IMG/VR virus record: IMGVR_UViG_3300014839_000041
Span: 1 to 23,238 of that record
Strand: one strand, 5' to 3'
Source: a virus
DNA: 23,238 nt
Part shown: positions 7,061 to 14,600 of the stretch, one piece after another
How positions within the stretch are numbered: the first letter of the stretch is position 1
Layout of the letters: each line of letters opens with the position of its first letter
Notes under the pieces: generated by a model
Seen by the model: the letters and a program-made list of their open reading frames with translations, nothing else
Told to the model about the DNA's origin: nothing
Database searches by the model: none
Translations under genes and position numbers: made by a program

Positions 7061-7707
7061 GTTTCAATTTAGATCCAATAGGCGATCCGCTTTTCGACAA
7101 TGCTGTAAGTTTGGCTGATCTCAAGAAACACATGCGTGTGTCGCAATCAGCCGATGACTCATACATCATTGACATACTGGAACCGGCAGCAACACAACAA
7201 GTCGAGACGGATTTCAATGTCAAGTTAGTTGGTCAGAACTACGACTTACATCTGGAAAATGGTTTCTATCATTTTTACTACGAGCAGCTTTATGTGCCAC
7301 TTAACACTCATGTCCATTGGACTCCTTATTATCCAAAATTTCACATTCCGATTCAACCAGTGAACAGGAATTATCCGGTTGTCATCACTTACACCGATCT
7401 GAACGACGCAACACAGACCTTTGCTTCGAGTAATTACACAGTCAAATATTGGGCTGACCCGCCAGAAATCATGCTCAATCCGGCTGTGGCGTTGCCATCA
7501 ATCAAACCCGCAACTGATATCGTTGTGAACTTTACGGCTGGTTACGCAACCGCTGATGTGATTCCAAAGTTGTACAAACAAGCAATCCAGATCTTGGTTA
7601 GTACTTGGTTCGAAAATCGTGAGGGCACTTCGGAAACACTTGTGAGAACTATTCCGCTTGCCTATGATCGCATAAAGGCGCTCACCCAAATCAAGAGATT
7701 CAAATAA
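7057..7707 (+). CDS. Head-tail connector, gp6-like
   Basis: A 216-residue protein of the HK97 gp6/phage connector family, which forms the ring under the portal that joins head and tail. Typical features are the N-terminal helix start VSLADLKKHMRVSQSADDSY with IIDILEPAATQQVETDF, and the C-terminal helix pair IPKLYKQAIQILVSTWFENR followed by PLAYDRIKALTQIKRFK. A central beta insertion (about 85-165, aromatic and Pro-rich) is longer than in HK97 gp6 (about 110 residues) but occurs in many siphoviruses. It is coupled by ATGA to the preceding gene and by a 1-nt gap to the next. Confidence 0.85.
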   Translation: MSFNLDPIGDPLFDNAVSLADLKKHMRVSQSADDSYIIDILEPAATQQVETDFNVKLVGQNYDLHLENGFYHFYYEQLYVPLNTHVHWTPYYPKFHIPIQPVNRNYPVVITYTDLNDATQTFASSNYTVKYWADPPEIMLNPAVALPSIKPATDIVVNFTAGYATADVIPKLYKQAIQILVSTWFENREGTSETLVRTIPLAYDRIKALTQIKRFK

Positions 7708-7708
7708 C

Positions 7709-8134
7709 ATGCGTGCAGGTAAGCTGAGACACATTATCGACATTGAGTACCGCTGTGGTGACACTGACGATGGTTATGGAAATCCCATTCAGTCATGGGA
7801 GAAACTGTATCAGGATATTCCAGCCGAGATCAAAGCGAATCCGGCAACCGAAACTGTAGTAGGCGCTGAAGTTCAGTCGCAAATGACCTACACAGTCAAC
7901 ACAAGATATTTGCCGGATGTCAACAGCACACAGCGAATCATATTCGATGGTCGCATCTTCAACATTTCGGGCGTTGATGATGTACTTGAAAGACACATTG
8001 AGTTAATCATCACATGCAAAGAAGTTATTGCGCCATTGGTCGCACCGACATATAAAGTTCAACACATCAGTGGCGCTGGTCGCATTCTGAAACGCAATGC
8101 CGAGCCGATGGAAGGCAGGAGTGTAATTGTATGA
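7709..8134 (+). CDS. Head-tail adaptor / closure protein
   Basis: A 141-residue protein of the head-tail joining family (SPP1 gp16-like), which closes the portal channel. It shows MRAGKLRHIIDIEYR, the G(Y)GNPIQSWEKL turn, the barrel strand AEIKANPATETVVGAE, TRYLPDVNSTQRIIFDGRIF and a terminal IELIITCKE strand. About 30 extra residues follow the usual domain end (YKVQHISGAG to RSVIV) and have no clear match. The stop overlaps the next start as ATGA (8131-8134). Confidence 0.82.
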   Translation: MRAGKLRHIIDIEYRCGDTDDGYGNPIQSWEKLYQDIPAEIKANPATETVVGAEVQSQMTYTVNTRYLPDVNSTQRIIFDGRIFNISGVDDVLERHIELIITCKEVIAPLVAPTYKVQHISGAGRILKRNAEPMEGRSVIV

Positions 8135-8553
8135 GTGTCGATATCAAAGGAACGCTTGATACCTTTTGTGACTTGGCAAAGCAGTATGTCAACAATGCTT
8201 TGGATGACTCGATCTCTGCTGAAGTCACAAAGATTGTGGCGACTGCCAAGGAACTTTGTCCGGTTGGTACTGGAGAAATTCAAAAGGCGCATGTCGATAA
8301 GTATGGTTTTCATTCCGGCTTGATGCGAGACAGTATCTTCGGATGGGTGAACAAAGAGAAGCATATGGGTTGGGTCAAGGTGCCGACAACTGGTATGAAA
8401 GATCCTTATTACGGCGGAATGGTCCACTTCGGCACGGTGAAGATGACTGCTAGGCCATTTCTATATCAAGCCCAGGAACGACACATGAACGATTTCCCGG
8501 CTGAATTTCAGCAAGCATTGAAGAAAGAAGTACCAGAAGACAGACAGGGATAA
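8131..8553 (+). CDS. HK97 gp10-like neck/tail protein
   Basis: A 140-residue protein of the HK97 gp10-like family, which acts at the neck or in tail completion. The diagnostic part is central and C-terminal: KELCPVGTGEIQKAHVDKYG, then GLMRDSI, YGGMVHFGTVKMTARPFLYQ and AQERHM. The MVHFGT...ARPFL pattern matches the family's VEFGT...PFL box. The start overlaps the adaptor stop, and the next gene begins 2 nt after this stop, so the connector genes form a tightly coupled operon. Confidence 0.85.
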   Translation: MSVDIKGTLDTFCDLAKQYVNNALDDSISAEVTKIVATAKELCPVGTGEIQKAHVDKYGFHSGLMRDSIFGWVNKEKHMGWVKVPTTGMKDPYYGGMVHFGTVKMTARPFLYQAQERHMNDFPAEFQQALKKEVPEDRQG

Positions 8554-8554
8554 T

Positions 8555-8995
8555 ATGATCGCAGAACTCGAAATATTGGGATGGGTGGTTTCGGCGTTGA
8601 AAGCCGCAAACATAACTGGGTTGAATCCTAATACCGGCAATAGTCGCACTGTTGCTGTGTATAACGAAGTCAAACAGAATGCTTTTGTACCGTATGTCAG
8701 AGTTTCGTTTACCGACACCTTGAACATTGAGACGGAGCCGATGGATTATGCGTTCGTGCCGACTGCGAAGGCGATCAACCTAATCGTGAATGTCTTTTCC
8801 GACTACTCACCGGAAGCCCTAAACATCGCCAGCCAGATTCAAACCGTTCTGCAACACACCGAAGTTACCACGACGAATTATCACGGCAACACTTGGTTTA
8901 AGAGTTGCGATTTCTACGATGATAATTCCAATCCAGACAGGCTGCTACGGTGTGCCGCCTTACGCATCGAATGCCGGATAGAGCCGATCATTTAA
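8555..8995 (+). CDS. Tail terminator / completion protein (DUF3168-like)
   Basis: A 146-residue protein placed where siphophages encode the tail terminator, which caps the tail tube and docks it to the head. The N-terminal helix (MIAELEILGWVVSALKAANI), then VAVYNEVKQNAFVPYVRVSF and a later LIVNVFSDYS plus helix EALNIASQIQTVL follow the DUF3168 / gpU-like pattern of an alpha-beta fold. A GGGATAAT element serves as ribosome binding site. The stop TAA overlaps the stop of the reverse-strand HNH gene in a shared TTAA at 8992-8995. Confidence 0.75.
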   Translation: MIAELEILGWVVSALKAANITGLNPNTGNSRTVAVYNEVKQNAFVPYVRVSFTDTLNIETEPMDYAFVPTAKAINLIVNVFSDYSPEALNIASQIQTVLQHTEVTTTNYHGNTWFKSCDFYDDNSNPDRLLRCAALRIECRIEPII

Positions 8996-9516
8996 CCACT
9001 GGTTTCAAGATATGTAATGGCATTGCGAAGTATGGTTGTGTTGTCTTTTAATGAACCGATGCCATGATTACAAGGTCCACAAAGCAATCCACGAACCTTT
9101 CCAGTTACATGATTATGGTCAACATGCGGCTTTGTTAGTGGTTCATCACAGATTGCACAGATACCACGCTGACAAAAGAACATATGGTCAGACTCCTGCT
9201 GTGTAATTCCATAGGTTCGTTGGCGGTATTGTTCTATTGCTCTTTGGGGTTTATATCTGGCTTGCGCCCTTTCTGGATTGTTGGTTACCCAGTTGGTGAC
9301 AATTTGTGAAAGACAATAAACACACCGTTTGCTGCTCATATATCTTGTAGTTCCGCCACACTTTCGACACACTTTTCCTTCAAAGGTTTCTGCTTTTTGT
9401 CTTCGTGGATTCCCTTTAAGTTTGCAGTAAACACATTGATTATTACTCACATACCGCATTGTGTTTCCACATTTGACACACAGGTTGTCATAGGTTTTTG
9501 TGGTTTCTCTTGGCAT
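8992..9516 (-). CDS. HNH homing endonuclease with two zinc knuckles
   Basis: A 174-residue reverse-strand homing endonuclease between the tail terminator and tail tube genes. Two tandem zinc knuckles open the protein (CVKC/CVYC near residues 13-31 and CRKC/CVYC near 50-69), whereas its paralogue at 407-937 has one. A basic linker (NNPERAQARYKPQRAIEQYR) leads to the endonuclease VII-type HNH core: CAICDEP, HVDHNHVTGKVRGLLCGPCN, then a helix with KDNTTILRNAITYLE. The N-terminal knuckle shares long runs of identical DNA with the first HNH gene. The ATG has GGGAG 9 nt upstream and a consensus promoter. It converges on the upstream tail gene with overlapping stop codons. Confidence 0.85.
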   Translation of the reverse strand: MPRETTKTYDNLCVKCGNTMRYVSNNQCVYCKLKGNPRRQKAETFEGKVCRKCGGTTRYMSSKRCVYCLSQIVTNWVTNNPERAQARYKPQRAIEQYRQRTYGITQQESDHMFFCQRGICAICDEPLTKPHVDHNHVTGKVRGLLCGPCNHGIGSLKDNTTILRNAITYLETSG

Positions 9517-9539
9517 TACGACTAACTCCCAATACTTCT

Positions 9540-9567
9540 ATTATCTCACACTTCTGGTGCCTGTCAA
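9540..9567 (-). promoter_or_regulatory. Sigma70-type promoter of the reverse-strand HNH gene
   Basis: On the reverse strand, TTGACA (9562-9567), a 16-bp spacer and GATAAT (9540-9545). Initiation is expected near 9533, leaving a leader of about 17 nt with a GGGAG ribosome binding site. The layout repeats that of the GIY-YIG promoter, including GATAATAG(A/T)AGTA after the spacer, although the two proteins are unrelated. Confidence 0.68.
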
Positions 9568-9584
9568 TCACACTTCAAGCCAAT

Positions 9585-9592
9585 CATAAATA
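9585..9592 (+). promoter_or_regulatory. CATAAATA motif before the tail tube genes
   Basis: CATAAATACC lies back-to-back with the HNH promoter and 41 nt before the tail tube ATG. It matches 7 of 8 positions of the T4 late consensus. Predicted initiation is near 9598, leaving a 36-nt leader with GCGGGG before the ATG at 9634. The arrangement copies that at the capsid gene. Confidence 0.35.
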
Positions 9593-9633
9593 CCAAATGG
9601 AACACAGTAGTAACGGTTTGCGGGGTATAAACG

Positions 9634-10404
9634 ATGCTAGCGAAGGGCGTAAAAGTTTCACTCGGTGCCGGTGATGGACCGCCAGAGTCATTCAATCAAA
9701 TCATCAATGTAACATCATTCACGCTGTCTGGAACTACATGGGCGACTGAAGATGTTTCGAGTCATGACAACGCAGTACCAGTCAAGAACACGGCGACAAC
9801 AATCAGAGATGAAGGAAAAGTTAGTCTGATTATTAGTCCTTATGTTCGTGGGGATCAGTATCATGCAGCCTTACGAACTTTGAGTCTTTCAGGCGCAGCA
9901 AACAACTTCAAAGTCACTTATCCTGGCGATCAAATGGGTAGTTTCCAGTTCTCCGGTTATGTAAGTTCGTTCTCATACGATACGCCAGTGCTTGGTTTGC
10001 TTAAAGGAAAAGTTGACATCTTAGTCAACGGTGCTTTGCTTGATGACGCAGCAAATCTTTTGTCAGTGGTAGTCACCGACGCCAATGCACCAAATTACAC
10101 CACGGGTGAAACCTTGGAACTCACAGCGACCTTCGATGAAATTGTAAATGTCACTGGCGTACCAAAAATTGCGGTCGCTCTGACATCAGGAACGGTTTAT
10201 GCCAACTACGCATCAGGCACCGACACGAATGTCTTGAAATTCAGTCATGTAATCGGAAGTGGCGATGCATCAGAAGCAGGCACGATGACTGTAGGAACGC
10301 TTGGATTGAATGGTGGGTCAATCCTTGACTTCGGCGGCAATGTCGCTGTGGTGACCTTCGTAGCGCCAACAACGACCACTTTTTCAGTCAATCACTCAGC
10401 ATAG
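9634..10404 (+). CDS. Major tail tube protein with C-terminal Ig-like domain
   Basis: A 256-residue protein that should polymerise into the tail tube. Residues 1-140 form the tube domain (TSFTLSGTTWATEDVSSHDN, GKVSLIISPY, GYVSSFSYDTPVLGLLKGKV, DILVNGAL) and are roughly half identical to the next gene product. Residues about 143-256 form a bacterial Ig-like domain: YTTGETLELTATFDEIVNVT, then ALTSGTVYANYASGTD. This architecture parallels lambda gpV, which carries a surface-exposed C-terminal Ig-like domain dispensable for assembly. GCGGGG precedes the ATG. It is the first structural gene after the HNH insertion and follows a CATAAATA motif. Confidence 0.82.
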   Translation: MLAKGVKVSLGAGDGPPESFNQIINVTSFTLSGTTWATEDVSSHDNAVPVKNTATTIRDEGKVSLIISPYVRGDQYHAALRTLSLSGAANNFKVTYPGDQMGSFQFSGYVSSFSYDTPVLGLLKGKVDILVNGALLDDAANLLSVVVTDANAPNYTTGETLELTATFDEIVNVTGVPKIAVALTSGTVYANYASGTDTNVLKFSHVIGSGDASEAGTMTVGTLGLNGGSILDFGGNVAVVTFVAPTTTTFSVNHSA

Positions 10405-10443
10405 AAAGGAAGGAATTCAACAGGAACACAGAGGAAAACAATC

Positions 10444-10836
10444 ATGGCACTTGCAAAAAATACAGTATTCAAAGTCAACACCGTAGCAGTTACCGGTGTC
10501 ACATCAATTTCTTGGTCAGGTAGAGTCTTTGCAACAGAAGACATAACGAACCACGACGCAGCCACACCAGTAAAAATGGCACAAACAACAATTGCCGATA
10601 ACGGAAAGGTGAGTCTAATTCTGTCTCCGTATGACAAGGGCAATACTCAGCACGCTTTGCTACGGTCTCTTAACATTAGTGGCGCATCGGCTGCATTCGT
10701 GATGGTTCAGGTTAACTCAGGCGAAACCGCAACCTTCAACGGGTATGTAAGTTCCTTTAGTTGGGACACTCCAGTTCTCGGGATTCTTAAAGCCAAAGTA
10801 GACATTCTTGTCAATGGCGAAATGACGATTACCTAA
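10444..10836 (+). CDS. Second tail tube protein, paralogue without Ig-like domain
   Basis: A 130-residue paralogue of the preceding protein, containing only the tube domain (ISWSGRVFATEDITNHDAAT, GKVSLILSPYDKG, GYVSSFSWDTPVLGILKAKV, DILVNGEM). The ribosome binding site GAGGAAAA is better than that of the longer paralogue, so it may be the more abundant subunit. Two models fit. The tube may be mixed, with the longer subunit displaying Ig domains at intervals, as SPP1 does with gp17.1 and its extended form; or the proteins may build different tail regions. A 14-bp hairpin follows within 15 nt of the stop. Confidence 0.8.
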   Translation: MALAKNTVFKVNTVAVTGVTSISWSGRVFATEDITNHDAATPVKMAQTTIADNGKVSLILSPYDKGNTQHALLRSLNISGASAAFVMVQVNSGETATFNGYVSSFSWDTPVLGILKAKVDILVNGEMTIT

Positions 10837-10849
10837 ATCTGTTCGTCGT

Positions 10850-10899
10850 GGACGGTGTGAGTCAACACAGCGATGGCACAAAACCGACTCATACCGTCC
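10850..10899 (+). promoter_or_regulatory. Strong hairpin between tail tube and chaperone genes
   Basis: GGACGGTGTGAGTC (10850-10863) pairs with GACTCATACCGTCC (10886-10899) over 14 bp with one G-U pair and a 22-nt loop. No T-run follows, so it is not an intrinsic terminator. It ends 17 nt before the chaperone ATG. It may protect the 3' end of the tail tube message or be an RNase III target, lowering expression of the low-copy chaperone relative to the tube. Confidence 0.6.
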
Positions 10900-10916
10900 T
10901 GGCGGCGGGAAACAAT

Positions 10917-11282
10917 ATGACTGATAAAAAAGATGTGCCTATCAAAGTTGGCACCAAGCAGTATCTCTTGAGATACGGTTTCGCATCACTATGTCTAATC
11001 GAGGACACAACCAGCAAACCATTCTTAGATGTATTCTTGTCGCTCTCAAAGTTATCGTTCAATACGATGAAGGTTGTATTCTGGGCGGGCTTGCGAACAA
11101 ATCATCCTGAGATCGCTTTAGAAGATGTGGATGCGATTTTGGATGAATGCAACGACCTACCAGCAGTAATCAAGAGTTTGACTGCGACATTGAATAATTT
11201 CTTCAGTAAGACGGTACAAACACAGGAAAAAAAAGTAAAGGCTTTACCACTGAAGACGGACGCATCTGCTGGAGTAAATTAA
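10917..11282 (+). CDS. Tail assembly chaperone, G-like frame
   Basis: A 121-residue tail assembly chaperone analogous to lambda gpG. It is expected to bind the tape measure and recruit tube subunits. The fold is signalled by PIKVGTKQYLLRYGFASLCL, a helical DVFLSLSKLSFNTMKVVFWA and HPEIALEDVDAILDEC. ATG 10917 is chosen over GTG 10848 because GGCGGCGGGAAAC precedes it and the GTG lies beside the strong hairpin stem. An eight-A run (11227-11234) near the end provides a slippery A AAA AAA site, from which a minor fraction of ribosomes would enter the -1 frame to make the longer GT-like fusion. Confidence 0.82.
   Translation: MTDKKDVPIKVGTKQYLLRYGFASLCLIEDTTSKPFLDVFLSLSKLSFNTMKVVFWAGLRTNHPEIALEDVDAILDECNDLPAVIKSLTATLNNFFSKTVQTQEKKVKALPLKTDASAGVN
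11228..11234 (+). other. -1 ribosomal frameshift site (A AAA AAA G)
   Basis: In the frame of the G-like gene the bases read gaA AAA AAA GTA, a canonical slippery heptamer inside an eight-A run. The -1 frame is open from here through the T-like segment to 11611. GTAAA GGC TTTAC directly downstream could form a 5-bp stem, a weak stimulator at zero spacing. The position matches the conserved G/GT frameshift of siphophages. Confidence 0.8.
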
Positions 11283-11611
11283 AGGCATTTTGCAGCCAGC
11301 GGTTGCATTTGTCTTACGAAGAAATTGATGATACTACGCCGCTGGAACTTGAAGCGCTGACAGAGCATTACTTGGATGAATTAGACATCGATAACCAGCG
11401 CTTTGGTTTGATCTGTTCGACTCTATGCAATCTGAAAAGAGACCCAGACCAGAAACCAGAACCTTACCAGCCGAGTGACTTCTTCAGGATGCATCGAGAA
11501 CAAGAAAGTTTCAATATTGAAACTTCCGAGCAGGACCACACAACCGAAATGTTGGATGACTTTTGGGTTTGTATCAAGACAAGAACAAGAATGAAACAAG
11601 GTAAAAAATAA
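11234..11611 (+). CDS. Tail assembly chaperone, T-like frameshift extension
   Basis: This -1 frame segment encodes about 125 residues that would be fused after the slippery site, giving a GT-like protein of about 231 residues. After the shift the frame reads through FTTEDGRICWSKLKAFCSQR into LHLSYEEIDDTTPLELEALT, where LHLSYEEID is typical of the second chaperone domain, then an acidic and helical tail (FFRMHREQESFNIETSEQ). A separate start at TTG 11303 has no ribosome binding site and would discard the conserved junction, so frameshifting is preferred. The stop shares its last base with the tape measure ATG (TAATG). An exact 20-bp palindrome lies in this coding region. Confidence 0.75.
   Translation, partial: SKGFTTEDGRICWSKLKAFCSQRLHLSYEEIDDTTPLELEALTEHYLDELDIDNQRFGLICSTLCNLKRDPDQKPEPYQPSDFFRMHREQESFNIETSEQDHTTEMLDDFWVCIKTRTRMKQGKK
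11506..11525. repeat. Palindrome copy 1 (20 bp, in chaperone T-like frame)
   Basis: AAGTTTCAATATTGAAACTT is a perfect 20-bp palindrome. Its central 18 bp recur exactly at 16234-16251. Here it encodes SFNIET in the T-like frame and has no T-run. A symmetric DNA-binding site for a dimeric protein is a plausible role. Confidence 0.85.
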
Positions 11612-14600
11612 TGGCTTCAGATCTCTTAGTGAAAATTGGCGGCGATACCACAGATTTTCAAAACTCGCTGGCGGGTCTTGGTCAATCACTGATGAAGATG
11701 GTTGGTGACCTAAACCCAATCGTTGCTGGAGCCATCACGACTGTAGGTGGTCTTGCTGTGGCGGCGGTGTCAAGCGCAATTACAATCGAGGATGCCTTCA
11801 ATGTGCTCATTTCACAGACCGGTGCATCAGGCGACAAATTAGAAGGACTCAAATCAACATTCTCTGATATTTTTACAAGTATTCCTGTCGGTGCCAAAGA
11901 TGCAGCAGATGCTATCAGTATTCTTTCCGACCGCTTGAACCTTACCGGTAACGACTTAACCGCTCTGACGAAACAACTGGCTGAGTATAGCGTTGCTACT
12001 GGAACTAACTTGGTTGCCAATACTGATGCTGTATCAAAAGCGTTTTTGAATTGGAACATTGCGACCGGCGATCAAGGTACATCACTTGACCAATTGAATG
12101 TCATTTCTCAGCAGACGCATGTAAGTCTTACTACCTTGGGTACAAGCATGGCAGATATCGGCAACCTTGCCAGAATGTCTGGAGAAGATTGGGGAGAAGC
12201 AGCAAGCCAAGTTGGTACTCTATCCGCCGCTGGAATTGATGCCAGTGCAATCTTTCAATCCATGTCTCGTGCAATGGTACAAGCCAATGCTAGCGGCCAG
12301 GATTTATCTACAGTTACTTTGCCTGCGATGGTCTATGCAATTGAACATGCAAGTACAAGTCAAGAAGGATTCAATTTAGCCGTTGAAGACTTTGGTGCCC
12401 GCAAGGGACCGGTCATGTTCCAACTCATTCAAGATGGAAAGATCACCGTTGAAACTTTGACTAAGAGTATTGATAGTTCGACAGACTCAATCAAAAATAT
12501 GTATTCAGAGACGGATACTCTGTCCAAAAATTTATCGACACTTGGAAACCAATTAACAACATGGCTTGCGCCAGCAGGAAATGCCGCTGTGAAATATGGC
12601 GGTGATATTGTCGCAAGTTTGAACATGATAATTGTCAGTTCAAATGCGCTTCAGACCGTCTTGAATGGTGGAATATTTTCGTTGGATCGTTGGTACGCTG
12701 CTGGACAAGCGATGGCAGACTACATGCAGGGCACGGCTGCGTGGACGCAATACCAAAACTCAATAAAGGATTCCACAGCCGCACTTGCCCTACAAGCCTT
12801 TCAACTGGCGCTGAACGCAGAGAGACAGGCGAGTGCGAACGATGCAGCCAAGGCAGGCGCAGACGCAGCAGCAGCAGCAAAAGTAGCGACAGCCGAAAGA
12901 ACAGCCGTATTAGCATTGGAGAAAACCGCACTTGAAGACCTCACTCAAGCCGATGCACAACACGCAGCGGATATCAAGGCGCTTTACATTCCTGCGATTG
13001 AATCCCTTGTGAACGCCGAAGAAGATGTAAATGCTGCCCGGACTTTACTAAAGCAGTGTGATGACAATCTAGTCTTAGCCGAAGCAAACTTGGATGCTGC
13101 AAGGGTCAGTGGTAATGCCACATCGACGCAACTGACTGCATTGGAGAAAGCCGTAACCGATGCCAAGTTAGCGGCGAAAGACGCCAACCTATTATTGACT
13201 GACAGTGAAAAGACTCTTACTGAATCAAAGTTAGCGGATAAAGCCGGAACCGATCTCTATAACGCCACGCTTGCGATCACTTACAAAGCCATTGCAGACC
13301 AGAACGACATTCATACTGACTACATCAAAGTAATCACTGACGAATTGAACAGCACGAAATTACTCGACGCTTACAATAAGACTGTCATTGGAACTGAAGA
13401 TGATCTTGCAACATCACTAACCAACATTCAAGTTCTCAGACAAGATCAAGCAGACAAAGCATCGGCATTACAAGCAACCTTGGCTGCGGAAAACGAATTG
13501 ACCAAGCAAGGTGTTGTCAATGAAACAGACTCAGCAACAGCGTTGGAGAATTCCAAAGTAGCGCAAGATGCCTATAAAGCATCGACAGACTTATTGAATA
13601 CTGCGATGGATGCCGCCACGAAGAATTTCGGTCTGTCGAAAGATGCAATTCTCTTGATGACAACTACGGTTGGTAGCGCTGCTACGGCATCTGGTTTATT
13701 ACAACTTGCCTACAATGTCTTGGGTACTACATCGACAACATCATTTCAGAATCAAGCCGATGCCGCTAAGAAAGCGTTTGACACTATCGCATCATCCGGC
13801 ACAGCCACAACCAATCAGTTAGAGGCTGCATGGGTTGCCTATTACGGCAAACAGTTGGCATTGGACCAAGCGAACGGCACCGCAATGTCAGCAGCCGATC
13901 AAATCAGTTACGCCAATATGTCGCAAAACATGAAGGACTTCTCGGCTGAACATTTGACGCAATGGTCTGACCTGTACAACAAGATTGATACGACTGTTAA
14001 AGGAACCTGCGATGATATGATAAAAGCGCTGGTGACTGGTGACGGGTCATTCGTCAGCATCATGGAAAAGGGTCTTCAAGATATCGGCGTTGCTGTTCTG
14101 GAATCTTTGGTCAAGCCGTTTGAAGATGCGATAGCAAGACTCATAGCCGGTCAACTTACGAACTTGATTTCGAGTCTTGGGTCGGTCTTAGGTCTGACAA
14201 AGGACATCGGAACAAGTTGCACAACGAACTTAGGCAGTCTGACTGGTAGTACCGCAACGAGTGGCGCTGGTGGCGCTGCTAGTGCTGGTGGTTCGGCAGC
14301 AAGTGCCGCTGGATCTGCCGTGTCAAGTGTCATGGGCATTGTAAATGTCATCACGGGTGCTATTAGTGCGATTGCAAATGTGATTACAGCCATTCAAGGT
14401 TTCGAAGAGTTAGGCAAACTGGCATCCATCGAAGAGAACACAAGATACACACAGTTGTACCTCGGCGGGCGTGCAGATCAAGGCGTGTTGGGTCAACTCT
14501 TTATAATGGGTGATGATTTACAGTTTGGTATCACTCCGAGAAATCTTGACGCCATAAAGTCATTCAGCGAGAACATCAGCAACCATAGTAACGATTTGTA

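Noticed and set aside
11303-11611. Independent gene from TTG 11303
   Set aside because: No ribosome binding site. The frame is open back to the slippery A-run, and the position matches the G/GT arrangement, so it is treated as a frameshift extension.
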